Shown in pieces: positions 26,575-38,590 of a stretch of DNA of 64,000 nucleotides. The stretch lies in assembly GCF_040939455.1 (NCBI RefSeq), contig NC_134107.1:14695537-14759536 (forward strand), written 5' to 3'. Source of the DNA: Microcebus murinus. Lineage: Eukaryota; Chordata; Mammalia; Primates; Cheirogaleidae. The notes beneath the pieces were generated by a model. That model ran no database searches. It had not been told where the DNA came from and saw nothing but the letters and a program-made list of their open reading frames with translations. The first letter of the stretch is position 1. Every line of letters begins with the position of its first letter. The translations under genes were made by a program, and so were the position numbers.

Positions 26575-27001
26575 TGTTAGGTCCAGAGCTGAGAGAGAGA
26601 CACATGAAGTCTCATGTGTAGTAAAATGTTGTTTATTTTGAGGACCTGGGTGCAGATGGCTGGAGGCCAAAAGAGCGTCCATCCCGAGAGAGAGGGGAGA
26701 GCCTTGGGTTTTGTAGACAGTTTTTCTGGGGGAGTGAGTACCTGGGCCAGAATAGCCGCTATAATAACATTTTTTTAAATAACCCATTTCTGGGACCCTT
26801 GCATCAGTCTCATCCTGTAGAGATAAGGAAGGGGGTAGTTTTGTCTTTATCAGGAGGGATAGGAATGAGGTGTCCCTTGCTGTCTTGTTAGATTTATAAG
26901 CTTCAAACTCTCTGACTCCTGTGGCTATTGTTCTACAAGTCTAAGTTTTCCATTAACCGCATTCTGTCCTATACATACTTTTTGGGTTCCCACCTGGAAC
27001 A
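26575..27001 (-). mobile_element. Candidate solitary LTR, minus strand
   Basis: The 427-bp segment on the minus strand starts TGTTCCAGGTGGGAACCC and ends CTCTGGACCTAACA, so its ends form the short inverted repeat TGTT...AACA expected of an LTR. Near the 3' end is AATAAA (in CCTCAAAATAAACAAC) followed by a GT/CT-rich stretch, as in an R-U5 region. No retroviral genes are attached. A target duplication was not resolved. Confidence 0.5.
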
Positions 27002-27577
27002 AAGCTAACAATAAGTAATATCAAAATTTGTGGCACCCATGATTTTTTGCTTTATGTGTTAATAATAATTGTATGACAACATACCCTAGAGCATAAAACT
27101 GAAAAGTTGTCTTGACAAGTGGATAAAAATAATAACCTAGAGCAAAAATTTTATGAGGGCCTTATAGATCACAGGAACTGATAAAGTTTAAGCATTTTTA
27201 ATTTATACACATTTTTGTTTCAAAGACTCTTAGAGTGATTACTATACGATTTGGAGGCATAAAAATATATTAGGGTTAAGATTATATGGAAAGAGTGGAA
27301 GAAGAATTCAAGGATACAAAGGAATGGTGTCATGGCACTGTTAAGAAATGGCTTACTCACATATTTTAAAAATGGATAATAGTGTATGTCAAAGTAATAT
27401 TCCACTAGGTTTATTTAAAAGGATGACATAAGTTTTCTTTTGAAATGTCAGTATTGAAAATATGACATCGTATATGGGATATGAATCACATCCTGCTTCA
27501 TCGAACTTTTGTTGAAACATTTTAGAAAACAGCTTAAAAATGCGTGAGGGCACGCAAGGTAGCTTTCTTGAAACTGT

Positions 27578-27886
27578 TCCACTAGACCAGGGCCACGCAA
27601 GCGACAGCCCTGGGGCCAGGTGGCCCCGTGCCTGGTTTCGTTGTGCCCAGAAGCCAAGAGTGGTTTTTACATTTTCAAATGGTTGAAAGAAAGGAGGAAG
27701 ACACATGAAACTCGAATTTTAGCACTCATAGCTGGTTTGATTGGAGCCCAGCTATGCTCCTTCCTTTTCACGTGCTTTTTACACCCAAACGGCAGAGTTG
27801 AGCAGAGACTGTACGGCCAGCAAATCCTGAAATATTTCCTATCGGAACATTTCCAGGATACGTTAGCTGACTGCTGCGCTAGACCA
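27578..27886 (-). mobile_element. Ancient hAT-like DNA transposon remnant
   Basis: Segments ccagggccacgcaagc, acacccaaacggcagagttg, gagactgtacggccagcaaa and tgaaatatttcctatc follow the order of a well-known non-autonomous mammalian element whose ends read like caggggtcggcaaac. Family name not assigned with confidence. Confidence 0.5.
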
Positions 27887-29017
27887 CAGGCTCAGAGAAC
27901 CTTCTGGTGGCTCCAGCTCTGCTCTTGATCGTGGATAAATCTGAAAAAAAAAAAAAAAATGTGCTGTTTGGATCAAGTGATCTCTGAGTTCTCTAAAAGT
28001 TCTAGAAGCCCGGGAAAGCAGCCCATTCTCAGGTATTAGTGGCTGATACCTCCCAGGTGTACCCGCCTTTAAAAACGACCCCTGAGGGGGCAACACCTTT
28101 AACGCAAAGGGGTGAGGTGCTCAGGGCAGTGGCTGGTGGTGGCGATTTTGAGGAAGGGACTTTACTCAGCATCAGTCGATGTCAGAGTTTGTGATGAATG
28201 GATGAAGATTTATGCAATCCATCTACCCGGTTACAAGCACCCGCCAGTGTCCCTAGGGGCCTATCCTTGCCCACTCCAGGCCCATACACTTCCTGGACCT
28301 TGCAGAAGCCTCAGGGAAGGTCTGGCACAGACAGACCGGAAGCCACGCCGTGCTCATCCAGCCCCACCCGGTGCCACGTTCGGTGGCAGGACGGGGGCGT
28401 TGTGTCTGCCTTTCATCCCCTCCGGCTTTGTCTATGAAAAGCTCATCTCCTGTGTGGGCCTTGCAGGGTGCGGTGGGAGGCGCCACGTGAGTTACAGGCC
28501 AACCGGGGACAGGCCGTGGTGCTCCAGGGGCCCTGGGAGGATGTTGTGCAACCCCCCCACCCACACCCAGTGCAACCTCAGCCTGGGGCAGGCGCAGCTC
28601 ACAGGACGTGGGGAGGGCTGGGCATTCGGGGGCTCCCCGAATGGCGTGGCCAGCCAGGGCTCCGCCATAGCACACCCCATGGGTCAGGTGTCACTGAGCT
28701 GGCCTTTGAGGAGGGGGAGGCCGTGAGCAGTGGGGCAGGGAGGACAAAGCCGGTGCCAGGTGGATCCCAGACCCGTCTGAGAGGGCAGCCTCTCCTGGCG
28801 CCAGCCCGGCCGATTACAGCGGACTGCAGAGGTTCCAGACCTGGCTGGGGTTGCCAGAGTTTCCAATTTTTCAAAAGAAACTAGGAATCTGGGATTCTCT
28901 GTGAAATCTCCTGATTTCCAAATGTTGGCAATTCATTCCAAAAGAAATTTTTTTTTCCTTATCACCGTTTTTAAGCAATTTGATTATGATATGTCTAAGT
29001 GTAGTTTTCTTCATGTT
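27887..29017. other. 1.1 kb without a recognised gene
   Basis: GC-rich single-copy sequence with a (A)15 tract near 27943-27959. The 204-codon frame at 28112-28726 lacks any recognisable domain, and other frames are equally open there. Confidence 0.45.
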
Positions 29018-29308
29018 TCTTTTTTGAAACAGTCTCACTTTGTTGCCCAGGCTACAGTGAGTGCTGTGGCATCAGCCTAGCTCACAGCAACCTCACTGGG
29101 CTGGGCTCAAGCGATCCTACTGCCTCAGTAGCTGGGACTACAGGCATGCGCCACCATGCCCAGATAATTTTTTTGCATATATATTGTTTTAGTTGGTCAA
29201 TTAATTTCTTTCTATTTATAGTAGAGACGGGGGTCTTGCTCTTGCTCAGGCTGGTTTCGAACTCCTGACCTTGATCAATCCTCCCGCCTCGGCCTCCCAG
29301 AGCGCAGG
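29018..29308 (-). mobile_element. Lemur-type Alu, minus strand, lacking its 5' end
   Basis: Contains ttgaaacagtctcactttgt, a deletion in the right arm, the 'gttggtcaattaatttctt' linker and the left arm to ctcggcctcccagagcgc. It stops before the usual aggattacaggcgtgagcc, so the first ~40 bases are missing. Confidence 0.9.
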
Positions 29309-31084
29309 CACGGAAACGGCCTTGGGAATGTCGCTCCTTTCCTGGCTTAGAAACTTGGCACTGATCTCCGAGGTCAAGAGAAGTGAAGTGGGGGCCGGTG
29401 TCTGGTGGGCGTGAGGTTCTGCCCGCTGCTCCATTTCTCATTGCTTCTGGAAGGGACTTGGCTGGGTGACGTGCCAGTCGGCACCCTCGTTTTGCCCTCG
29501 TAGGGGCTGCCAAAGGCCCACCCTCAGCCCCACCGCGCACCCAAGGAAGCCTCTCAGACGGGAGGCGCTCTGCATCCCACCCATGAGACCTTGGGGAGGG
29601 GGCGGCTGCCCAGATGGCACCGATAAACTCGTCATGTGACACTCGAGGCTGATTTCCGGATTTCATGTGGGCCTTTTTCCCTTAGAAGAAAATCAGATGT
29701 CCTTGAATTAATGCACTACAGAGATCCATTGTCTCTTCCCTTCTCCAAACATCCCCAGAGAAAAGCCTGCAGCCCCCGGGGGGTGCTGGGCTGGGCCCGG
29801 GTGGCCTCGGTGTGCAGGGCTGAATCTGGGTTTGAATTCTAGTCCCGCTGCCAGTCGCCTGTCGTTCCCCACGCTGTGGATAACAGCGGTAGCTGCTGCA
29901 GAGGGTGGGTAGGATTAAATGTGATAATGTATGGAAAATGCCTGGCACAGAGCAGGGGAAGGGGAGGAGGAAGAGCCAGAGGAGTTGGAGTAGGAGCAGG
30001 ATGTTTGCAAATTGAATGAAAACAGAAACGAGTGAAGGAACGGTAACACCCATTCTAAAGGGATCTTACAAAAATTATATCTCACTTCTTTAGAATAATA
30101 CATTATAATTCCCACCACCATGCCCCAAAGGCTTGCTTTCTAATTATGTTTCGTCTTTTCATCTTGCTTAATTAAAAAGTGATGTACTGAGGGACTCTGG
30201 TGTTCGGAGCTGTCACTCACGGCTCGGGCCGGGCTCCCTGCCGGAGAGTGGAGGGTCTCCCGGCCCCCTCAGGCGAGGATTGGGCTCCTCCAGCCTGGGA
30301 CTCACTCACTGGACAACCAAGGGTTGTATCTGGGACCTCCAGCTCCCACTGGGGGTATGATGCCCTGGGCGGGGGGGGGGGGGGGTGCTGGAGGGAGGGG
30401 CACAGGGGGCAAGGCTGGGCCCTTTCAGTCTTTTAAATTGGAGCAGAAATGAAGGATGCCAGTGACATCCACTTACAACTTTCTAAAAACCTTTTTTGGG
30501 ACACAGATGCTCAGGTTGCAGCATAACCTATTTATAGAAACACCTATCAAAGGAACAGCAAGCCTGCCTCTTAAACAAGAGAGGCAATTAACCAGAGACC
30601 TGATGCGGTGTAAAAGCCAGGGAGTCTATTCCTGGAAGGGCCCGTGTGCCTGGGGGACCTGACTCAGAAGCTAGGCAGCCCCTCTTCCTTTCACCCTTTC
30701 CCTGCGACAGGGAAAAATCCTGCCGCAGGGCGGCCAGGCAGACCTCGGGGCCAGGGAAGAGGATTTTCTGAGAGACAGTTTCCACTTTGTCTTAATTGTA
30801 GTAGATCAGCGAGACCGAACCTTCTCACTGGAATCGGCCCCTTGTGTTTCCATTTTTCACTCTTCTTTATAGAGTAGTACTTGGCAAGGCATCAGAATAC
30901 CTGCACAAGCAAAGGCAGCCAGGAAGGTGGGTGGCAGGCCCTGGTGGCTCCAGCGCTCATTCATCTGCCTACGCCGGGGTGCAGGCTCCCCGCAGAAGGG
31001 GACATTTGGGGGGGGGTGTCTGTGCATGAGGAACAGAAGTGCCAGGGCTTTGAGAGGCACTCACGCAAAAGTGGAGGACTGTTC
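29309..31084. other. 1.8 kb without a recognised gene; one MIR
   Basis: A MIR in plus orientation lies at about 29818-29955 (tttgaattctagtcccgctg, gattaaatgtgataatgtat, tgcctggcacagagcag). A G16-type run occurs at 30370-30386. No exon candidate. Confidence 0.5.
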
Positions 31085-31215
31085 AAACACTTATTGGGTG
31101 TCTACGACATGCCAGGGCCACTTGTGGGTGCTGGGGGCACGGCAGTGAACACAGCAGGTGCCGCCCCACCTGCCCGGAGCTGGCGTTCCAGGTGCTGCTC
31201 CTGTTCGTGCAGTTC
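31085..31215 (-). repeat. L2 LINE 3' fragment
   Basis: Antisense L2: acttattgggtgtctacgac, atgccagggccac, ggcacggcagtgaacacagc. Confidence 0.65.
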
Positions 31216-31899
31216 TCTGCGGCGATGTGAGTCTTGTCATCCCATTGCATTGAGCGGCCGACAAATACTCACGGGGACTGAGAGCAGCTGGGGAGCCAGC
31301 GCCACGCCCGTCGTTGCATCCTTAGAGATGGACAGAGAAGACGACCCATAGCCGATGCTCCTAAAATAGTATTTGTGTTGTTGCTTTAAAGACATTCTGC
31401 CAGACGTCCAAGTGGGAGGAGTAGGGACAGAAAGAAAAGAAAAGAAAAAAAATCACAAGCTCAGGCCTTACTTTTGAGCAACTTATAACCTTGATGGAGA
31501 AAATCAGAAAATATAAGACAGAAATGGTATATGGAATGCAACCATTAAGTACCTGGATGGCGGATGGTGAGAACCAGTTCCTTGCTGTTGCAACGGGAGG
31601 TTACAGATCCGTAAGAATGATCCGTGTGGCGACAGTTTACGGTTGGCGGCATGAAGTATGAGTTCGTGTTTACCTTAATGTAGTAGAAACAGGTGGACAC
31701 GTATAGGCGTGTTATGGATTTGCACATGTGCACGGTGTAGTATGCACACATATATTTCCTTACTCCGTCAGCTAAGGCAGCTTAGAGACAGCCACACCCC
31801 AGTAGCAACAAGCACACGAAGAACCCAGATCTCTGTTTTTAAATATTATTCTTATATACCAGATGAGCTTGGAGCATCTTCCCCCCCCCCAATTTCTTT
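31216..31899. other. 0.7 kb without a recognised gene
   Basis: No gene or named repeat recognised. An AG-rich tract lies at 31430-31452. Confidence 0.4.
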
Positions 31900-32270
31900 T
31901 CTTGTGGTAAAATTCATATAATATAAAGTTGGCCATCATAACCATTTTTAAGTGTACGGTTCAGTGGTATGAAATACACTCATAAGGTGCAACCAACGCC
32001 ACCACCCATCTCCAGAACCCTTTTCATCTTTCAGAACTGAAACTCCCTGCCCATGAAACACTAACTCCCAACTCCCCTCTCTGCCATCCCTGGCAATCGC
32101 CGTTCTACTTTCTGTCTCTACTGATTTGACTACTCTAAGAACCTCATCTAAGTGGAATCAGACAGCATTTGTCCTTCCGTGACTGGCTCATTTCACTCAG
32201 CGCGATGTCTTCGAGGTCCGTCTGCACTGTAGCGTGTGTGACGACTTCCTTCCCTTTCACATCCCGGAGC
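31900..32270 (-). mobile_element. L1M-type LINE 3' region, minus strand
   Basis: Antisense L1M: ttgtggtaaaattcatataa, ttaagtgtacggttcagtgg, ccacccatctccagaaccc, tctgtctctactgatttgac, tcatttcactcagcgcgatg, ttcgaggtccgtctgcactg. Confidence 0.75.
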
Positions 32271-32279
32271 ATCTTCTAG

Positions 32280-33122
32280 GACCAGAGGATGAAGAGTGCT
32301 CCACCAAACCCACAACGACAGGGACCTGTGAAACTGTCACAGGAGCCCGTGGGAAAAGCTCCCAACAGCCAAAGCTGGACGAGCTTGAGCAATAAAATAA
32401 ATTAGTATCGGGCTGTGACCCAAAGTAAATACCCGCGAGCTCACACCGACATCAACAAATAATAAATAGAGGAAAATGGACAAATCTCCCATGGAAAAAA
32501 ATTCCAGATAATTCATTATACAGATGCTCTGACCTCAGAGAGGTGGGCCCTGATTGGCCGTTCCTTAACCGTGGGCTATGCGTGGTGACGTCCTTCCAGA
32601 GGGGACAGTACAGAATCGTGGGGGCTCAGGGACTTACTGTGCAGTGGAGACACCTGACCGGCACTCTCTCAGGCAGATGACACTGTCAGCATCCACAGTG
32701 ACGTGTCCTATTGACGGGACGGCCCTTCGACATGATGGGGTGAGAACAGCCCTGCACCTCTGAGGTCTTCCTGCCCCACCCCGTGACCCCAGTCTGAGCC
32801 TGAGAAAAACACCAGCCAAATCACAGCTGAAGATCATTTTACAAAACACCTGAACGAATACTTCTCAAAACTGCCATCGTTATCAAAAACAAAGGAAGTC
32901 CGAGAAACTGTCACAGCTAAGAGGAGCCTAAGGAGACATGACGATTAAATAACGTGTGGATTCTAGTGGGTAGTCATGTATCCATGCTGGCTCATTCACT
33001 GTGACAAACGCACCATGCTAATGTAAGGTGTTAACAATCGGGAGACTGAACATGGGGTGGAGGGGAACTCTCAGGGTTATCTATGAGATTTTTCTGTAAG
33101 ACTAAAACTATTCTAAAAGGAA
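32280..33122 (+). mobile_element. Second L1M-type LINE 3' UTR, plus strand
   Basis: Segments gaaactgtcacagctaagag, gagcctaaggagacatgacg, tgtgacaaacgcaccatgct, aatgtaaggtgttaacaatc and aagactaaaactattctaaa follow the order of an old L1 3' UTR. It faces the neighbouring antisense fragment. Confidence 0.5.
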
Positions 33123-33127
33123 ATGTT

Positions 33128-33284
33128 GGCTGGGCACGTGGCTCACGCCTGTAATCCTAGCACTCTGGGAGGCTGAGGCAGGAGGATTGCTTGAGCTCAG
33201 GAATTTGAGGTTGCTGTGAGCTAGGCTGACACCACGGCATTCTGGCCTGGGCAACAGAGTGAGACTTTCTTTCAAAAAAAAAAG
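33128..33284 (+). mobile_element. Short (~155 bp) Alu, left-arm start fused to right-arm end
   Basis: It starts ggctgggcacgtggctcac like a left arm. After 'ggaggctgaggcaggaggat' it continues straight into a lemur right-arm end (gaggttgctgtgagctaggc, gcctgggcaacagagtgag) and an A10 tail. The middle of the dimer is absent. Confidence 0.85.
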
Positions 33285-33360
33285 GTTAATTTTAAAAACT
33301 GAAATATGCCCTAAGAAAAATGGGAAGAAAATCCTCCTTGGCAGTCAGAAGGGAGCAGAG

Positions 33361-33672
33361 GCTGGGTGTGGTAGCTCCCGCCTATATTTCCAGCACTTTG
33401 GGAGGCCGAGGGATAAGATTGCTTGAGCCCTGGAGCCCTGCAGTTCCAGACCAGCCTGGGCACATAGTGAGACCCCGTTGCTACAAAAGAAATTGCTAAT
33501 TTTAAAAATTAGCAGGGGCGTGGTGGCATATGCCTGTAGTCCAAGCTACTTAGGAGGCTGAGGTGGGAGGATTACTTGGGCCCAGAAATTTAAGGTAGCT
33601 GTGAGCTACAATCAAGGCATTGCATTCTAGCCTGGGCAACAAAGCAAGATCCTGTCTCAAAAAAGAAAAGCG
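33361..33672 (+). mobile_element. Old AluJ-type element
   Basis: Dimeric Alu starting ggctgggtgtggtagctccc, linker 'ttgctaattttaaaaattag', ending gcctgggcaacaaagcaaga and a short A-rich tail. Heavily diverged and lacking the lemur linker. Confidence 0.9.
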
Positions 33673-34329
33673 CAGGGGGAGAAGAATGGGCTTGGGGTAC
33701 TGGAGGAGCCAGAACAGATACTTAATGAACAATGAAAGCTGTGTAGCTTTCCTGGGTGTGACAGATGGGGGGCTGGGTCCTGACACTTCATTTCTCGCAC
33801 ACTGATCGTGTCTTCTTTCCTTCACCAGCTCTGAGCCACTCCTGCTCTGTGTCTGCTCCTGGGGCTCCTGCCTCTGGACTCCTGGCAGCCCAGGAATGTT
33901 GGGATTCGGAGATGGGAGCCGTGCCCTGGACGTTCTTCCATCCCAGCGCCCAAGACCGCCCAGGCTGGAACCTTCCTGTGGGCCAGGACCCTGTTCTCTC
34001 TCTGTGCCAGGGCTCCATCATCGATCGAACTGGCCCTGAAGACGCCCACTGGACTTTCATGAAATGAATGTTCCGGACCTTGTAGCCTTGGGACAGGACT
34101 CTGAGTATCACTGAATCACAGAGAGAAAGCATGGCCCTTTTCAACTCCGTGCCCGTCCTTCTCATCGCAGCAAGCAGAACACTTGGTTGGTTTGAGGGTC
34201 TTTACTGCCTCTCCCATCCCTGCCTGTCTCCATCTGTAACCCAAACCAGGCAGATCCCAGACTCAGACTTAGCAGACAAATGTGTCTAGCGAGAGTCACA
34301 GCACTGCTTTATTTTGGAATTATCTTCAA
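33673..34329. other. 0.65 kb without a recognised gene
   Basis: Single-copy sequence. Frames of 100-125 codons on both strands show no recognisable domain. Confidence 0.45.
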
Positions 34330-34505
34330 TTTATAGCAAGTGATACAGGTTTTTCACTTATAACGGCAACATTGTTTCCTTTACATTTGTTTTAAATTTT
34401 AATTCATTTTCAGACAGAGAGAAAAGTTGCAAGCATAATACAAAGAATTCCTGGATACCCTCATCTGGATTCCCTAGTGTTAATATTCTCTCTCTCGCCT
34501 CCCAC

Positions 34506-34552
<47 letters not shown>

Positions 34553-34900
34553 TTTTTTTTTGAACCATTTAAAAGTATGTTGCCCTTTAACCCCTAAATA
34601 CATCAATACTTCAGTGTATATTTCCTAAAAGCAAGAATGTTTTCTTACGTAAGCACAGTACACTTTTCAAAATCAGGGAATGAACACCGACATAACACTG
34701 CTATTGAATCTCCAGACCTCGTTCCTGCTCACTACCTGTCCCAATGACGCATTGGATAGCAAAAGAAAGTCCCAGGCTGCGCCTTGCGTTCAGGTGGCAT
34801 GCCTCCTCAGCTCCTTTAATCTGAAGCAGCTCTGGAGTCTTTGTATTTTGTGACATCAGTGTTTTTGAAAAGTACATGCCAGATGTTTTGCATAGTGTTT
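34330..34900 (-). mobile_element. L1M-type LINE fragment containing a (CA)n tract
   Basis: Segments aaaagttgcaagcataatac, aaagaattcctggataccct, tgaaccatttaaaagtatgt, cctttaacccctaaatacat, aaaatcagggaatgaacacc and ctcctttaatctgaagcagc follow an old L1 3' region in antisense. Confidence 0.6.
34507..34550. repeat. (AC)n microsatellite
   Basis: 22 uninterrupted AC units within the L1M fragment. Confidence 0.98.
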
Positions 34901-37900
34901 AAAGATTCTTTTTAAAATAAATTTAAGTTTTTAAGAATTGAGTCCATTTAAAGAAAAACCAAGTGACCGAAAGAACGAATGGTCCACAGACAAAGCAGAA
35001 ACCGTGAAGATGCACATGGCTAAGAGTTTGGAGAAGCGATGCTTTAAATGTATTTCAGTCTGCCCCGGGGTCCCCTCCCCCTGGGATGGTCAGGCCCTGG
35101 GCCACTGGGTTAAGGACTGTGGATAAAGTAGTGACACAAAGGCTGTCCCAGACTATGGCAGGCAGCTGACCTCGGAGCGGGGGTGGGGGGGAGGGGGGCC
35201 GCAGGGCTCTGTCTTGGCTGCTGGGGAGGGGCTGGGAGGAAGGCGTGCTTTTGGGAAGGTGCATGGCACATGGAGACCCCACATGTGGGTCATCGGAAAA
35301 GCAGCCCGTAAAATCAGGAATAGAGAAGAAAGCTTGACAAAGCGGCAGGAAGACTTGAGTGTGGACAGGAGAAGAGATGAGTTTCCTGGAACCAGAAGGC
35401 GGGGAGGAGATCTCTGGGTCCTCACTGGGCAGGGGGCCTCTGCTGCTGTGTGCAGGATACACCCCCCACTCTTCAGGCTGCCAAGAGGGTGGGAGGAATG
35501 AGGGCGAGGGCAGGAAACACAGAGTAGACGGCGGGAAGGCAGGGCACTGGCCACGCAGGGGCTGCAAAGAGTGTGGGGGAGGGGAGGGGGACCGTCCCGG
35601 TCGTGTGACAAAGGGCATTGCCGCATCCTGGCCGTGCAGAAAAGCTGGGGTGCTCCTGACCCCAGTTATTTTAGTTTCTCATCTGCAGATGAGAGCAGCC
35701 TCCACCTGTCTCCACACCAGGCGGGGAAGACTGAGCGAGGCCACAGGGAGAGATGGTGGCCCAGAGGGGAGGCCACGGGGGAAGCAGGAGCCCGGGGAGC
35801 TGAATGCTGGGTCTCTGGGAGAGCCGCGTGTGGCCTGGAGACCCGTGGAAGGGCACAGATGGGTGTAGATCGTTTCTCTCTCCCCACTGTGTGCGGGTGC
35901 CGAGGGCAGGCGAGTGTGGGCTCGGTGGTGGTGGGAAGGCAGGAGGCCCCGTGGGCAGAGGGCATGTTTGTGAGCAGGTTGCTGGGAAGGAAAATGCGTC
36001 CCAGAGCCCACGGCCCTGGGGGATGACCGCTCCCCTCCTCCGGGAGGGCCTGGGGTGCGGTGGCCTGGGGAAAGGGACAGGAAGGGGGCACCTGCCCTCA
36101 GCCAGGATGGGGCTGGAGTCCTCTGGGGGGGCAATCCTTCCAAGAAAGGACGCATCGCGGTCCAGCCTTCCACCTTTCCATTCTCTCTCCTCTCCCGCTC
36201 CTGCTGCTGCGCCCAGCTGCATGACTGGCTGTGAACCTGGCTCCCCATCCTAGCTGGGTGACCTTGAACTAGTGCCATGACTTCTCTGGGCTTCACTTTT
36301 CTCACCTGGAAGGCAACGGGGATTAGGAGACCTTATATCCCTGGGCAGTTCTGCACCTTGAGGGAGGCCACATTGCAAGGACGGGCAGGTGCTGGGGTCA
36401 AGGGCAAGGGATGGGTAAAGGCGGCTCCGTGCCTTCCTCGCCTGTTCAGACGCACCGCTCCCTCCCCGCCTTCCTCCTTCCCTCTCTGTCTCATTATTCT
36501 CCCCCCCCCCCTTGTGTCTTTCTTCTTTGTCTTCCTCTGTTGCTATTTCGGTGCTTCCTCCGTGATGCTGGTGAGGGGTGAGCCTCTTTTCAAGTCAGGA
36601 TGCCAGAGCCCCGTCTAGGTGGTAAACAGCTGAAGGGTGCGGTGGGAGATGAACTTTCCACTGAGGCTGCGTTGAACTTGTCCCTCCCTTGATGGGGGCT
36701 CCCCTGCCCCCCACCGTGGGGCCTCCATCCCAGCCCCATGAAGCCAGGCCGGGGGCCGGGGACCGCGCCCAGAGGGGTCCACACTGAGCGGCCACACAGG
36801 GCTCCAGCCACCACTGCCTGTCCACCAGAACCACGCAGAGGGTCTTCTCGAGGGGCGGAAGTGGAAACCACAGATGGGGCGATAGAGAGGAGTGGGGAGC
36901 TGAGCAGGGCTTGGCAGGTGCACCCCGGAGCTGAGGTTTCCAGTGGAGAAGGCCGGGGGCCAGCCGGCGATGCCGGCGATGCCCTGCCAGGGAAAGGAAG
37001 CAGCCCAGGCCTGTGCTCCCTGGGAGTGGCCTCGGAGCCTTGGGGCCACGTCCATGTGGCCCCTGGCGGGGTCATCCTGCCGGAGCCTCCTCCCGGCCCG
37101 GGCACAGACGCGAGCCTTTGGCGTGGATCTCACTGCACGTGGTGAGGAGGAGGCCACGTGCAGTGGCAGCCAGGGCCCGGCCACACAACCGGGGCAAACT
37201 GACAGCCCTGGGGAAACTCTGAACCCTCCCGAGCCTCAGTCTCCTCAACCCTAAGGTGGGGGTGATGCCGGTGCCTCGTGGGGCTGCGGTGAGCCCGAAT
37301 AGTGCCCATGACGTGCTCAGCGCCATGCCCGGCTCACGGTGAAGCACCCAGGAATGGCAGCCGTCAGTATTAATGTCCCTGTTGTCATGTTGTCATCGTG
37401 GCTGGAGGCTGCGGTGTTGGAAAATCATCCCCCATGTCTGTAATCACTCTCCAAATCCCAGATCCAAATCCCTTTCTGCTGTTCTCACCCACCGAACTCC
37501 TACACATCCCTCAAGGGCCAGCTCAATTGTCCCCTCTTTTGTCCTACTTTCCCCAAGAAACCCTGGCAGAGCTCGTGGCTTTTCCCTCTATGTCCACACA
37601 TTCTCTGCAGCAACGAGGTGGAGTCCCACATGAGGCGCAGGTTATGTGCGTGGGCAGCACACGGGACAAAACTCGATCATGGTCAGCACTACCGCCGAGA
37701 ATCCCTTAGGAAAGTTCTCAGGGACACCCTGAGAAGTGAAAGAAGCCTAAGAGTGTGGACAGAACATCATTTTTGTATAAGAAGCGTGGGGGGAGGCAAG
37801 GGGCATTCATATTTGCTGGTGTTTATTATATCAGAGAAACAATAGTAAGGTGGATGGTGGGGACAGGATTTTAATGATATGAATTTATGTTGTTGGGGTT

Positions 37901-37926
37901 TTGAACCATGTTAAAGTATTTACTTG
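34901..37926. other. 3 kb without a recognised gene; MIR and L2 remnants
   Basis: G-rich on the plus strand. MIRs in plus orientation lie at about 36190-36340 (agctgggtgaccttgaacta) and 37190-37370 (gcctcagtctcctcaaccct). An L2 piece in plus orientation lies at about 37450-37570 (catccctcaagggccagctc). The many frames of 130-210 codons at 35.0-36.3 kb are open on several frames at once, as expected from GC content. Confidence 0.5.
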
Positions 37927-38590
37927 AAGGAGGGAAGGAAGGAAGGAAGGAAGGAAGGAAGGAAGGAAGGAAGGAAGGAAGGAAGGAAGGAAGGAAGGAA
38001 GGAAGGAAGGAAGGAAGGAAGGAAGGAAGGAAGGAAGGAAAGATGGGAGGGAGCAAGGAAGGAAGGAAGGAAGGAAGGAAAGGAGGGAGGGAGGGGGGGA
38101 AGGAAGGAAGGAAGGAAGGAAGGAAGGAAGGAAGGAAGGAAGGAAGGAAGGAAGGAAGGAAGGAAGGAAGGAAAGATGGGAGGGAGCCAGGAAGGAAGGA
38201 AGGAAGGGAGGGAGGGAGGGAAGGAAGGAAGGAAGGAAGGAAGGAAGGAAGGAAGGAAGGAAGGAAGGGAGGGAGGGAGGGAGGGAAGGAGGGAGGGAGG
38301 GAGGGAGGGAAGGGAAGGAGGGAGGGAGGGAGGGAGGGAAGGAAGGAAGGAAGGAAGGAAGGAAGGAAGGAAGGAAGGAAGGAAAGATGGGAGGGAGCCA
38401 GGAAGGAAGGAAGGAAGGGAGGGAAGGAGGGAGGGAGGAAGGAAGGAAGGAAGGAAGGAAGGAAGGAAGGAAGGAAGGAAGGAAGGAAGGAAGGAAGGAA
38501 GGAAGGAGGGAGCGAGCGAAAGAGGGAGGGAGGAAGGGAGGGAGAAGGAAGGGAGAGAAAGGAAGGAGGGAGGGCGGGAGGGAGGAAAAG
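37927..38590. repeat. Long (GGAA)n/(GGGA)n microsatellite, ~660 bp
   Basis: Almost pure polypurine on the plus strand, made of GGAA runs broken by GGGA runs. A marker block (aaagatgggagggagcmagg) recurs at about 38039, 38172 and 38383, showing internal segment duplication. Frames of 230-266 codons across it (Lys/Glu/Gly or Pro/Ser/Phe/Leu) are artefacts. Confidence 0.97.

Noticed and set aside
28112..28726. 204-codon plus-strand frame
   Set aside because: Low-information Pro/Gly/Arg-rich translation with competing open frames on the other strand.
35055..36305. Several overlapping frames of 140-208 codons on both strands
   Set aside because: All frames are open together because of GC content. 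There are no recognisable domains, splice sites in register or conserved motifs.
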